A program made the position numbers and the translations under genes. This document shows positions 1-9,437 of a DNA stretch of 64,000 nt, in pieces (the stretch's first letter is position 1; the number at the start of each line of letters is the position of its first letter). The DNA is from Akanthomyces muscarius (Eukaryota > Ascomycota > Sordariomycetes > Hypocreales > Cordycipitaceae). The stretch lies in assembly GCF_028009165.1 (NCBI RefSeq), contig NC_079246.1, forward strand, positions 1,860,001 to 1,924,000. The letters run 5' to 3'. Under the pieces are notes generated by a model, which saw nothing but the letters and a program-made list of their open reading frames with translations, was not told the DNA's origin and ran no database searches.

Positions 1-198
1 AGCGGTGATTCCTTTTGCCTTCGTCTTCCTAGACGGCGAATTTTCGCGGTTGTAACTGGTTTTGTTTCTGGGTAGGATGCAGAAGCGTTTTGTATTGTAT
101 AAGCCTTCATTTCCAGGGGTATTATTCTCCTCTATATTTGTCCTGAGTCCATAAAACGCCGCTCGTAAAAAATGCAATCATGGTTTTTGTGTGTAATG
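1..198. other. 3' flank of the Sen34 gene
   Basis: I see no gene here. The stretch is the downstream flank of the minus-strand Sen34 gene, with T-rich and A-rich tracts that could serve as a 3' UTR or polyadenylation region. Confidence 0.4.
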
Positions 199-1095
199 TT
201 ACATGGCAGCCCATTCCAAGCAAAATGTTCTGACGTGAGCTTTAGACTCGCTCTGACCTTCAGTAGTAGCAGCAGCAGGTTGCTCACCGCCGAGCAGAAA
301 TGCCTTCTTGACGGCCGTGGCGAGCCGGCCGCCAGCGACAATGTCTAGGATGGGAATCGGCTCGTCCCAGTCGTACTGGCTGGCCATGAAGTGGGCGTGG
401 AAGCGCAGGGGGTCACCAGGGTATACGCTGTACTGGGCGCCGAAGCGCAGGCCGGGCGTCATGTGGTAGCCGTTGTCGAGCAGGTGCCTGCACAGCGGCG
501 CGGCCTCGTGCAGCGACAGCTCGTCGGCGCGGCGGTGCTCGGCGAGGGCGCTGGCCGGTACGAGGTCAGTGCTGGACGTGGGCGTGACGCCTATGGTCTT
601 TACTTGCGATACGCCGCCGTCTGCTTTGTCTGGCGAATCTGTAGCGGCGACGGCGACGGCTGCCGCAGCGGCGGCAGCAGCAGCGCCCTTTTTGTTCTTG
701 CCGCGCTTCAGTTTATCAGCCACCTCGGCGGCACGCTGGGCGCTGCGCTCGGCGAGGGCAGCCTGTGCAATTTCCTTTTGCTTGCGGAGGGACTCTATAT
801 ACGCGCGGCGGAGGGCGGGATCCCAATACGACTGGAGGGTGTCTCGGTGCGCGGCGGCGCCATCTACGACATACGCGGCGCCCTTGCGCACCAGGGCCTC
901 GACCTCTTCGGGCCGCAGCTCGATGGGTAGGCCAAGAAAGATGTTTTGCGTCGGCTGCTGCGGTGCCGTGCCCACCAGCACGCCGTTGGTGTTGACCTGC
1001 CGCCGCAGCAGGGCCGCGGCCTCGGTGTCGAAGACCAGGTAGCGGCCGGCGATGCGGGCGATACGCACAGGAAACGGTGCCTCCAAGGCAGCCAT
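199..1095 (-). CDS. SEN34: tRNA-splicing endonuclease subunit Sen34
   Basis: Intronless gene of 298 residues, probably one of the two catalytic subunits of the nuclear Sen2-Sen34-Sen15-Sen54 tRNA intron endonuclease, the one that cuts the 3' splice site. The N-terminal part (about residues 1-70) has the family pattern of a short beta-rich domain ending in a 'GLPIELRPEEV' stretch. The C-terminal nuclease fold (about 210-275) keeps the catalytic triad of the family: a Tyr in 'GAQYSVYPGDP', a His in 'RFHAHF' and a Lys in 'TAVKKAFL'. Between them lies a charged, probably helical linker and an alanine-rich tract (about 135-150), which is low complexity and likely species-specific. The start ATG follows a purine-rich context. 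The identification rests on the C-terminal motif, which is distinctive. Elp4 is transcribed from the same strand 0.45 kb away. Confidence 0.92.
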   Translation of the reverse strand: MAALEAPFPVRIARIAGRYLVFDTEAAALLRRQVNTNGVLVGTAPQQPTQNIFLGLPIELRPEEVEALVRKGAAYVVDGAAAHRDTLQSYWDPALRRAYIESLRKQKEIAQAALAERSAQRAAEVADKLKRGKNKKGAAAAAAAAAVAVAATDSPDKADGGVSQVKTIGVTPTSSTDLVPASALAEHRRADELSLHEAAPLCRHLLDNGYHMTPGLRFGAQYSVYPGDPLRFHAHFMASQYDWDEPIPILDIVAGGRLATAVKKAFLLGGEQPAAATTEGQSESKAHVRTFCLEWAAM

Positions 1096-1550
1096 TTGTC
1101 TCTAAAATCAAAACCAAAATGTCAATGTTAGCTAGGTGCCTCTTGTTAAGAGATTGGCAGATGGTTGTGAGGAAAAAAGTGGTTTTGAGCGGGAAGAGTC
1201 ATAAGTCGTCTTCGTAATTGTTGAATGTGTCGTCACAGAATTTCAGTGGATTGACAGATATTCAGGGTAATAATCATGTAGATCCCGGAGGTACAGATGG
1301 GAGAGGCATTGTGCAAAACAATTCAAAATACCAAAATGACTTACCCTGTGCTTACCCACGTCCTGCGCGAGTGTTTATCGTGGGATTGGTTGGGAGGGAA
1401 GAGCTTGTTGAAGCAGAGGTGAATGGCTAAATTTTTATTTGATGCCAGAAGTGGATATGAAGGCGGTCTACCCTTGTAGAGCTGTTATGCATATAGCGGG
1501 GCAACAGCAATTGAGTCGACAGCGATGTGCAATGGCTGGCAACAGATGTG
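1096..1550. other. intergenic: Sen34 promoter and Elp4 3' flank
   Basis: No gene-like signal. It holds the upstream region of Sen34 and the 3' flank of Elp4, both on the minus strand. Short open frames here have no coding character. Confidence 0.4.
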
Positions 1551-2745
1551 TTAAAACTCAAGAGACTTTTTCTTTTTCTCAGCTTCCGCGCCTTCTTCGG
1601 CTTGCTTCTCATCCTCTCCCACGGGTGGCAGACTGTATGGTGTGATGATGAGACCGGTGGAAGCGCTGAGCTTGAACGACAAGTCTTCACGCCGCCAGCC
1701 CTCGTCAAGGCCGCCTCCCCGTTCATGGAAAATGGGCAGGCTGTGGACTCGCAAAAGGCCTTGGGCTTTGTCCTCGCTGGTGGGATCGCGGCTGACTTGT
1801 ATCTGGTGGCCAAGGGGGACCAGCTCGAGTACCCCGTCGCAAAGCAGCTCGGCCCATCGCGTCAAGCCATTGGCTCTGGGATAGAGCGAGATGGGTAGGG
1901 TGGCGATAGAAGACAGTCTGTTGGGATATTGGCGTAGAAGACCGCGGAGGCCGTGGAGAAATTGCAGGACTTCTTGCGGGTTGCATGCGTAGGATGGGTA
2001 CAGTGTCGGCGACAGGAGGCTTGGGACAACTACCCTATGGATCGTAGACGGCGGCGTATTGGCCAATTTGGCGGCGACGGACGCAATGAAGTCTCTAAAG
2101 AGAGGGGTCGGCCGTGAAAAGGCATTCATTATTGGGGAGCCGAAGAGGTGGCCCTTGATGTCGCTGCTCTCCAACTTCTTCGTGAGATTGAAGGTATGGC
2201 AAAACGCGGCGGCCGTGCTCTGCGTGCTTTGCTGTGCGGCTGTAGGTTGTGCTGGCTCTGAAACATGTTAACATGGCAAGTAGTTTTCTTGAGACGAAGA
2301 GCTATGAATTACCTCTAAAGGGTGAAACTCTGTTTCCTAGAGTTTCATATCGCCATGCAATTTTCATCTTGCTGTCAGATGGCGACTCGGGCTTGGCAGC
2401 CTTTTCCTTGGTATCGCCGCCCAAGCCAGGCAGCTCTCGACGCCACGAGTCGTCGAAACCAAGAACGTGAACATGGTGACCCTGAACCAAGCCCTCGGCA
2501 GCATAATAGCGCAGCAGCATGCCGCCGAAATCGGTTGTGCCGGTTTCTTCTATGAGAAGCGAGGTGCCCATCGGCAGACCGGCATGGCCCGCCAGCAGCT
2601 GGTCGAGCGACTGTGTGCCGGACGAAGTAGTGAGACGGCCATCGTGCGGCGACGGACGAGTGCCGGTGGGAAGAGACTTCTCTACCTTGGCAACTGCCGG
2701 CGTTCGGGGATTGCCCAGGACGACTCCTCGCTTGCGAAAGGACAT
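1551..2745 (-). CDS. ELP4: Elongator complex protein 4 (PAXNEB family)
   Basis: Two exons, complement(1551..2257, 2313..2745), giving 379 residues in frame. Elp4 forms the RecA-like Elp4/5/6 ring of Elongator, which is needed for wobble-uridine (mcm5/ncm5) tRNA modification. The N terminus carries the family signature 'SFRKRG...GNPRTPAV', followed by 'TSSGTQSLDQLLAGHAGLP.G' and a 'LLIEE' strand, the RecA-like core where this family has lost Walker A. 'KMKIAWRYE.LG' and 'AFCHTFNLTKK' are also typical Elp4 stretches and flank the single intron (donor GTAATT, acceptor TTTCAG). The C terminus ends in a Lys-rich tail. It is divergent from Rpb8, the two sharing about 0.8 kb of upstream sequence. 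Confidence 0.92.
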
Positions 2746-3556
2746 GGTGGGCAGCGCAAAAAATTGAACAGATGAGGGCTGCGACGCGGCGCCTAGTACG
2801 AAAATTGACGGGACCGCGAAGTGGTCTAAGCTGTAATATGTATGCTTGATCCTGGGACGGAGTAGACAGCTATCAAATACGTCGACGAGGGAGTTTCGCG
2901 GGTAGTTTGAAGAGCTTTGATTTGACTAGTGCATTCGAGGTCGCGAGCGTGGAATGGCGAGCTGTGTTGGTGCCCACTCAACCTGTCAAGCAGCGGGTAT
3001 CCAGTACGGCTCGAGTAATGCTGTGCCAGAACAAAAGTAATGACCATTAGTAAAATAAAATAAGAATGATTAATGATGTCTCTTTGAGAAAATACACTTC
3101 TTTTGAGTATTCTGAGTAATATGCTAAATATTGGTGTTACAGACTGCACATTTTGTTCAAGACCCTAGTATTTTAACTGGTGATGTCTCTAGTATGTAAT
3201 CGAGCACCAGTAATTTGCTCGCCCATAGAAAAGATTGAGTCCTAAAACTAGACAGAACTATCTTATTCTTCTCGTAATCACAAAATTCCGAGTCTCTCAT
3301 TCTTAACCCAATAAAAAGACAGTGCTGTTTGCAGGTCGCAGTCAACAACTTATATGTACGTATCGCAGCGACGGCCCCGCGACCGCCTTGTCCGACCCCT
3401 CTGATTAATTTTCTGCCGTCTCCAGCAAGCTTCATCCTCCAACAACTTTTTGCCGACATCTCCCCCAACGATACCCAAAACCCCGAGGCCACGAAGCCAA
3501 TTGCCGGCGCGCATACTTTTCTTCTTCTCTTTCACCCCCACACCACACGCAAAACG
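2746..3556. promoter_or_regulatory. divergent ELP4 / RPB8 intergenic promoter region
   Basis: About 0.8 kb between two divergent housekeeping starts. The segment before Rpb8 (about 3370-3556) is C/T-rich, as in many fungal TATA-less promoters and 5' UTRs. I see no coding region. Confidence 0.5.
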
Positions 3557-4088
3557 ATGTCTGGCGGCGGTGGCGGCGGCGCCGGCGATGCCACCCTCTT
3601 CGAGGAGAGCTTCACCATCACCGACTACGACCAGTCCAAGTACGACCGCGTGGCGCGCATCTCGTGCACGTCGGGCGACTCGCAGACGGTCATGGCGCTC
3701 GACATCAACCTGGAGCTCTTCCCCTGCGCCGTCGGCGACTCGCTGCACGTGGTCCTCAGCACCACGCTCTCGCCCGACGGCGCGCGCGACGACGACAAGG
3801 GCTGGCGCGACGTGGGCAAGGGCGGCGACGCGCCTGCGACGCTCGCAGACCTGTACGACTACGTCTGCTACGGCAAGCTTTACAAGTTTGAGGAGACGTT
3901 TGACGGAGCGACCATGTGAGTTTGTGGCAAAAAGGCAGACTTTTTGGTGTGGCGTGGGTGTGCTAACGTTTTTGGATTCCAGCAATGCCTACGTTTCTTT
4001 TGGTGGTCTGCTCATGTCGCTGCAGGGACCGGTCAAGAAGCTCACACCTCTACGAGTCGACGCCGTGTATCTTTTGATCAAGAAATAG
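3557..4088 (+). CDS. RPB8: RNA polymerases I, II and III common subunit Rpb8 (RPABC3)
   Basis: Two exons, 3557..3915 and 3983..4088. The intron has a GTGAGT donor, a perfect TGCTAAC branch site and a CAG acceptor, and it rejoins the codon for Ile in 'ATINAYVSFGGLL'. The 154-residue product is the OB-fold subunit shared by all three nuclear RNA polymerases. Recognisable family stretches are 'LFEESFTITDYDQSKYDRVARI', 'DINLELFP' and the C-terminal 'YVSFGGLLMSLQG...LTPLRVDAVYLLIKK'. A Gly-rich segment follows the start Met. The gene converges on the Nudix gene with under 200 bp between stop codons. Confidence 0.95.
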
Positions 4089-4282
4089 GCAAATTATAAA
4101 ACCGCGGCAAGGAACAGACAAAAAATCGAGAAAGAATATTGGCGTTATAATTTGGCATCTTTTGGGGGTTCTGCTTTCAGCATCTAGGTTTCTAGTCTCG
4201 TCCTTTTTTAAACGGGGATTTCTTCTTCAATACTATAGAAAAAAGCCTTTTTCAATAGCAACCGCGCCTTGTCATCCTTTCC

Positions 4283-5368
4283 TCACGCACTGTGCCAGTT
4301 GCTCCAATGCGGTCCCGGGAACGGCAGCTCTCTGTGCATCCTCCTCTCAATCCCCGCCAGCTGCGGCTCCTCCTCGGCCGTCAAGATGCCATGGCGGATA
4401 AAAAAGTCCAGCATCACCACGCCGCAGTTGGTCTTGTACTCGCCCGCCGCCAGGTCGCGCCGGATCGTGTCCACGTCGCACAGGTAAAACTCGTCAACCT
4501 CGCCGTCCTTGGGCTGCGGCACCACGTCCGCCGGCAGCTTCAAGTCATACGCCCACTCCACCTCGGGGTAGACGAAGCCAGCCTCGCCGTTGTTGGGCCC
4601 GTCGGTGATGTAAATGTACGTAATGGTGCCCGCGGGCGTGGTCCCCGCGCGCACGACGGCCTCGGGCAGGCTCGCCTCCTCGTCGGCCTCGCGCACCATG
4701 CACTCAAATGGGTCCTCGCCCGTCATGAGCCCGCCCGCGACCGTGTTGTCCAGCATGCCGGGGAACGTCGACTTGTTGGCGGCGCGGCGCGGCACCCAGA
4801 TCCGGACGCCGTGCGGCGCCGATGCGTCCTCGACGTACGCCGTCAGGTGCACGCCGTAGCGCACGGTGCCGAAGAGGCCGACTGCCGCGCGCTCCACGCT
4901 GAAGAGCAGCTCGCCCCGGCGGCCGTGGACGGGCCAGGGCTCGTTGCGCCAGCCGCACAGCAGGGGAAAGATGTTCTGCTCGCGGAGGTGCTGCGTCAGG
5001 GCGGCGACGGCGGCGGTGCGCGCGGGCTCAGTGGCCAGGTCCTGGAACATGAGCAGCGTGCGCGCGGCGCGGTCCACTCGCAGGTTGCCGGTGAGGGAGG
5101 CCGGGAGCTGCGTGAAGACCTCGACCACGCGGTCGAGGACATAGCCGATGGGGTACTCGCCGTCGGCGTCGCGCCAGAGCAGGGTGAAGAGGCCCTGGCC
5201 CTCGATGGTGATGGGTCCGTTCCCGTATGGGAAGCTGTAAGTGTCAGCACAGTTACTTGCTATGCATGTAAAGATATCGCTATGATGAAAAGAAAATTGA
5301 CTAAGAAATCTATGTGCCAGGTCAGCTTACCCATCAGTATCATTCACAAGATCCAGGTTGGACTTCAT
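4283..5368 (-). CDS. Nudix hydrolase with DUF4743 N-terminal domain (thiamine pyrophosphokinase-related)
   Basis: Two exons, complement(4283..5235, 5331..5368). The first encodes only about 12 residues and joins through a GTAAGC donor and TACAG acceptor. The N-terminal DUF4743 part (about residues 1-150) has 'LDLVNDTDGFPYG' and 'VGYVL'-like strands typical of the Tnr3/YJR142W family. The Nudix box is at about residues 200-222: 'GGLMTGE' then 'READEEASL', matching G-x5-E-x7-R-E-x2-E-E, with Ser in place of the usual final Gly. Family members hydrolyse nucleoside-diphosphate-linked compounds; in yeast YJR142W acts on oxidised thiamine diphosphates. The exact substrate is not readable from the sequence. 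The protein has no transmembrane or signal segment and should be cytosolic. Confidence 0.85.
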
Positions 5369-5996
5369 GATGACAGTCTCCATAAGGCCACTTGGGTAAC
5401 TCTAAGAGAAAGGCTTCGGGTGCGGCTGGACAGATTAACTTAACAAACTGAAGAAATACTCTGAACTAATGCCTGACGTAAGAAAGACTGTCAAAATTTG
5501 GGAAGATTTTGATGAAAGGTCTGGGTAGAGGGCCACGATAATAGCGCCAAGTTGGGGTCGACGGTGTGGAGCTGTGACGCTGGTGCTCCATCAACGTTGA
5601 ACAAGCCCGTTATCTCGCAGTGCGGTCAGGCATGAGATATTGTCGAAATCGCATTTTTCTAGCGATCCATTGAGGCATAGAAAGTAGAAAAAAGCACTCG
5701 GACAAATTATCGCAATGCCACAGTCATCATTATCACGAGACGGCCAATCAACCGAGGTTTGTTGCTCAACTACGTCCAAATGCTGTTCTGTTTCTTTTGC
5801 AAATATCGCAAATAACACCAGCACTTTTGCTATCATTCTATAAATCATTAAAATTTTCGTAAATTTTCTACGACGAGTTCTCTCTCGCATGTTCACTTTA
5901 CATGAAACCGGCGCCCTGTTTTGCAGACTTTGTTCATGGGTTGTGTTGTGACTGTCCAGATTACCGTGGATAGGGTATACTTTTGCTCGTACGACT
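5369..5996. other. intergenic between the Nudix gene and LYS9
   Basis: Upstream region of the Nudix gene and 3' flank of LYS9, both on the minus strand. A longer open frame reading through the LYS9 end at 5591..6037 is the last LYS9 exon plus noncoding sequence and not a separate gene. Confidence 0.45.
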
Positions 5997-7612
5997 TCAG
6001 TTGAGAATCTTCTCAGTGCATTTGATGCTGCCAACAATTAGTCTGGTATCGATCGTTAGATCACATATCCACTTACCCGTATTTCTCGTCAAGCTCCTTC
6101 ATGATGGGGCCGTTGAGCTTGCCGTTCATGGGTGCTAGAATGCCGCGCTCGGAGATGGTACCATTGAGGACCTGCTGCACAGCTAGTTGTTTGTTAGTGG
6201 CCTGACTTGAAGCGATTGTTGGAGGTGCTACATACCGACGGCGCCGGGAATACCGACAAGCTTGGCCATGGCGGAAGGGCCACCGGAGCCGATGGGAGCA
6301 CCGTACTCGCAGAGAGTGGAAGAGATGGTGTTCTTGCTGCCGTCCTTGTTCTCGACCTCAAACATGTGTTGGAGGAACTAAAGAATTAGTCTCTGGTCTG
6401 ATTTACGAACAAGATCATATACTTACGACCATGTCACGCTCGCCTTCCTGGAAGGTCATCTTGTCCTCAAGGGTAGCGCAGAGGGTGTCGAGAGGGTTGC
6501 CGCGGGGGGTAATCTTCTTGGTGGAGAAGATGCCGACTGGAACATTGTTAGCAGAGCTCGTCGGCCATTTTGATGATTACATACGCCACTTGAGGTCCTT
6601 GATAAGCTGGCTCTTGGCCTCGGCGGTCTTGAAGGTGGTAGCCTTGGCCGAAATAGCAGCGACGAGGTCCTCCTCGCTGCTGGACTTGGCACCAGAAATT
6701 TTGGCGAGAGTCTCGTTCCAAGGGAGGGCCTCGTTGAGGAAGTCCTTGGGCTGGTCGTCGAGGAAGCCAATGTCGACAAGGGTCTTGATGAACGGGGGGA
6801 AGCCGGCGTAGCGGAGGGTGCCACGGACGCAAGTCTGGGCCTCGGGGATGTGGTAGCTGGAGGATTTATTAGCAGAGACTCGCGAAGAAGACAATTGACA
6901 CTGTTTGTATTACGTACCGCTCAAGGTAACCGGAACTGTCACGGTTGCCGTAGGCGACAAAGTTGAAGCCGGTGAAGCCAGTGTGGTAAGTCTTGGCAGT
7001 GTCCATGAGGTCGAGGCCAGAAACCTCGACAATCTTGCCGTCCTCGACATACTTGGCATTGTTCTTGAGGGCGAGCAAGACACCACGGGAGCTCCAGCTA
7101 AACTTGTAGCCGAGCGGGTTGTCCGAGTTCTCGGGGGCGGTCAGGCCGCCGCAGAAGCTCTTGAAGGAGAGGATCTTGCCGCCCTCCTTGTGGACACGCT
7201 CAATCAGGTCGACAGCGTAGAGGTGATCGATACCCGGATCGAGACCAATCTCGTTCATGACAGTAATGCCAGCGGCCTTGGCCTCGGCGTCAAGCTCCAT
7301 CATGGCGGGCGAGACGTACGAGGTGGTGACGACGTGCTTCTTGGCCTTGATGGCGGCCTTGATGACGACGGCGTGGAAGGTGTAGGGGATCAGCGAGACG
7401 GTCAGGTCGTGCGCGGCGACGGCAGCCTCAAGGGCGGCCGTGTCGTTGACATCGAGGCTCACAGCCTTGGTGTTGGAGTAGCTGCCCGCGAGCGCCTGAG
7501 CTGTTGCCAGCGTGCGGCAGGCGACGGTGACTTGAATGCCAGCCTTGGAGAGGACCTCGACGGCGGGGGTGGCGACGAAGCCGGAGCCGAGAATGAGGAC
7601 GGACCGAGACAT
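5997..7612 (-). CDS. LYS9: Saccharopine dehydrogenase (NADP+, L-glutamate-forming)
   Basis: Six exons, complement(5997..6027, 6077..6182, 6236..6377, 6427..6536, 6585..6856, 6918..7612), 451 residues, the usual length of fungal Lys9. All introns are short with GTANGT-type donors. The enzyme makes saccharopine from aminoadipate semialdehyde and glutamate in the fungal aminoadipate route to lysine. The Rossmann motif is at about residues 6-16 ('LILGSGFVATP'). Diagnostic stretches include 'MNEIGLDPGIDHLYA', 'SFCGGLTAPENSDNPLGYKFSWS' and the C-terminal 'EYGAPIGSGGPSAMAKLVGIP'. The last exon encodes only about 10 residues; splicing into it is needed to get the family C terminus after 'LDEKYG'. Confidence 0.96.
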
Positions 7613-8900
7613 GATGAATTGATTTAAAAGAAAAAAAAACACGATCAATTCAGAAGAGAGGGAATAGTGAATGAAGGAAACAAAAACTCGTCAGTCGACG
7701 AAATCTTGGAGGGGCATCTTCACCTGGCCTGGTTGGGCCAACTACGTAGTACGAGGGGCACAGTTCCCCACCAAGGCCTTCCGGGTTCGGCCTTGCGTGA
7801 GTGGCTCGGTGGGAAGTGCGAGGGCTGGGAGGTACCGGTCTACCAGCCGGTGTGGGGGTAACTAACTCATTTTGGTGGAGCTGACCGAGCAGGTACCAGT
7901 GACGTTACCTGACATATGCAGATGGTCCTGCGGACCCTAACCCTGAGTAACCAGGAGCCGGAACAGCAGTCCTTCAAGTGTCTAGACGCCATGAGTGACG
8001 CGTCTTGTATGTGCTCTTGGCCCCCAATATTCCTATGAATATGTAAGAGCTATCGCGGCACTAGTAGCCCCCCTTCATTGATTCTTTCTCTCTTATGTGC
8101 TCCAATACGCTACATTACCCTAAGCCTAATACGACCACGGTCGCGCGGCCCAAACAGGAAGGAAAGAGCGAGGATGGATGTACAAATCTAAAGACCATTA
8201 CGGCGAAATGCTAAGGAGGCAGGAATTTCGGGCTTGGCTAGAGCTATAGGTGTATTGTCCACCAGAAACATGTCGCATAACTTGGGGGCGCAACGGCGAA
8301 AAATTATGCAAGCAGTGTACACCCAGCATGGAGGACATGTGCTGCTGTCAAATCGGCGGCCTGACCCAAAACCAGTGAAGACTCAAGACGCGAATGTGGT
8401 TTGCTATCCACACTTTTGTGATGAGCTTTTTTTCTCCCAACTTGCAATTGCATGATGTAGAATTAGTGTCTAGTGTACGTTTGTCGAGGTCGCTGGGCTG
8501 GCAAGAAGCTGAGGTTACAATAGTTTTGCTGTATCATATACTAGAAATAGCTTTTCTTAAATAAGAAAAATGGCCTTGAGGCGTAGGAGGTATGGAAAAG
8601 ATTAAAAGCTGTGATCTTCACAAACTACCTGCCACAGCGGAGCTGTGTGAAGACCGGCAGCGTTAGGTAATCTCCGCCACGGAGACCAAAAAGATCCAGC
8701 AATGGTAGCCAACGAGGCCAAACATCCCTAACGGCCACTATATATATCGGGTTCGTAACAAGCTGTTTCACGTAGTTTGTTTCCTGGAGCCAATCGAGAT
8801 TTAACGACAGTGCTATATTTGTTCATTACCGATAACATAGCAGTAATACTACTACTATACAAGAATAAACAAAAGAAGTATCCACGCATCCAACCCACAT
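7613..8900. other. LYS9 upstream region and non-coding sequence
   Basis: About 1.3 kb without a convincing gene. Directly upstream of LYS9 is an A/T homopolymer stretch (about 7621-7643). Near 8739 there is a TATATATAT motif, and the segment 8800-8900 is A-rich like a fungal 5' UTR, in front of a weak plus-strand open frame at 8902. Confidence 0.4.
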
Positions 8901-8901
8901 C

Positions 8902-9207
8902 ATGCCTGTAAACTTTTTCACCGCAGCCGCGTTCCTCCTCTCCAACTTCAAGTCGGAATGCTGCTCAGGGTACACAAAAAAGCCCCGGTGGCAAGGTCGC
9001 TGCAGATGCGGCGGCCTAGATAACCAAAAAGGAAAAAAAAAGCCCTCAGCGCGGCGGGATCAAAAGTTAAAGCGTCGTTGCGAACAGGACGCAACGTCAG
9101 CTCCAGCGGTTGAATCCTGTATGCAAATGTCAGCAATGCTCAAAATCATGCATAGTATGCCTGGCACCGCAGAATCACAGTGGGAAAGTTTACTCACTTG
9201 TAGGTAG
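8902..9207 (+). CDS. hypothetical small Cys/Lys-rich protein (weak call)
   Basis: Open frame of 101 codons from an ATG preceded by an A-rich leader and, about 160 bp upstream, a TATATATAT box. The N terminus has a short hydrophobic run (FFTAAAFLL) that could be a poor signal peptide, followed by paired cysteines and a strongly basic stretch. It converges on the secreted-protein gene at 9213-9437, so its 3' end abuts that gene's 3' end. I do not recognise the protein. Basic composition and lack of a clear domain make a chance frame quite possible. Confidence 0.2.
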   Translation: MPVNFFTAAAFLLSNFKSECCSGYTKKPRWQGRCRCGGLDNQKGKKKPSARRDQKLKRRCEQDATSAPAVESCMQMSAMLKIMHSMPGTAESQWESLLTCR

Positions 9208-9212
9208 GAAAT

Positions 9213-9437
9213 TTAGCAGTCCGAGTTGCCACCGTTGTTGCCGCAGCAGCTGTTGAAGGTGCCGAGATTGCCGCCCGTGCCGGCAAAAGCACAGTCATCG
9301 CCGGTCCAGCGACCTCCAGCCTGGTCGCAGCAACCGTGAGAGACACCAAATTGGATGTTGGCTCCCTGGAAGCACTTGCATGCGTCGCCGACGGCAAGCA
9401 TGGTGGCAATAGCGAGGAGGGTGGAAGTGAACTGCAT
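9213..9437 (-). CDS. small secreted cysteine-rich protein (effector-like)
   Basis: Intronless 74-residue protein with a clear signal peptide (about residues 1-19, hydrophobic core 'LLAIATMLAV') and a mature part of about 55 residues carrying eight cysteines: Cys20, 22, 36, 37, 49, 64, 65 and the last residue, Cys74. The pattern C-x-C ... CC ... C ... CC ... C, with Gly/Asn-rich loops, fits four disulfides. No catalytic motif is visible. Upstream, at about 9526-9540, an AT-rich TATATTGCC...TATATA segment looks like a TATA region. Secreted eight-Cys proteins of this size are usually host-interaction or surface proteins in fungi; the role here is inference. It lies in a gene-poor stretch with a second secreted protein 3.2 kb away. 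Confidence 0.72.
   Translation of the reverse strand: MQFTSTLLAIATMLAVGDACKCFQGANIQFGVSHGCCDQAGGRWTGDDCAFAGTGGNLGTFNSCCGNNGGNSDC

Noticed and set aside
391..1042. Long plus-strand frames opposite Sen34
   Set aside because: They are antisense shadows in a GC-rich coding region; the minus strand has the family motifs.
4292..5443. 383-codon plus-strand frame
   Set aside because: Antisense of the Nudix gene; no domain and very Arg/Val/His-rich, typical of a shadow frame.
5591..6037. Minus-strand frame of 148 codons as a separate gene
   Set aside because: Its beginning overlaps the last LYS9 exon and intron; the rest has no coding signal.
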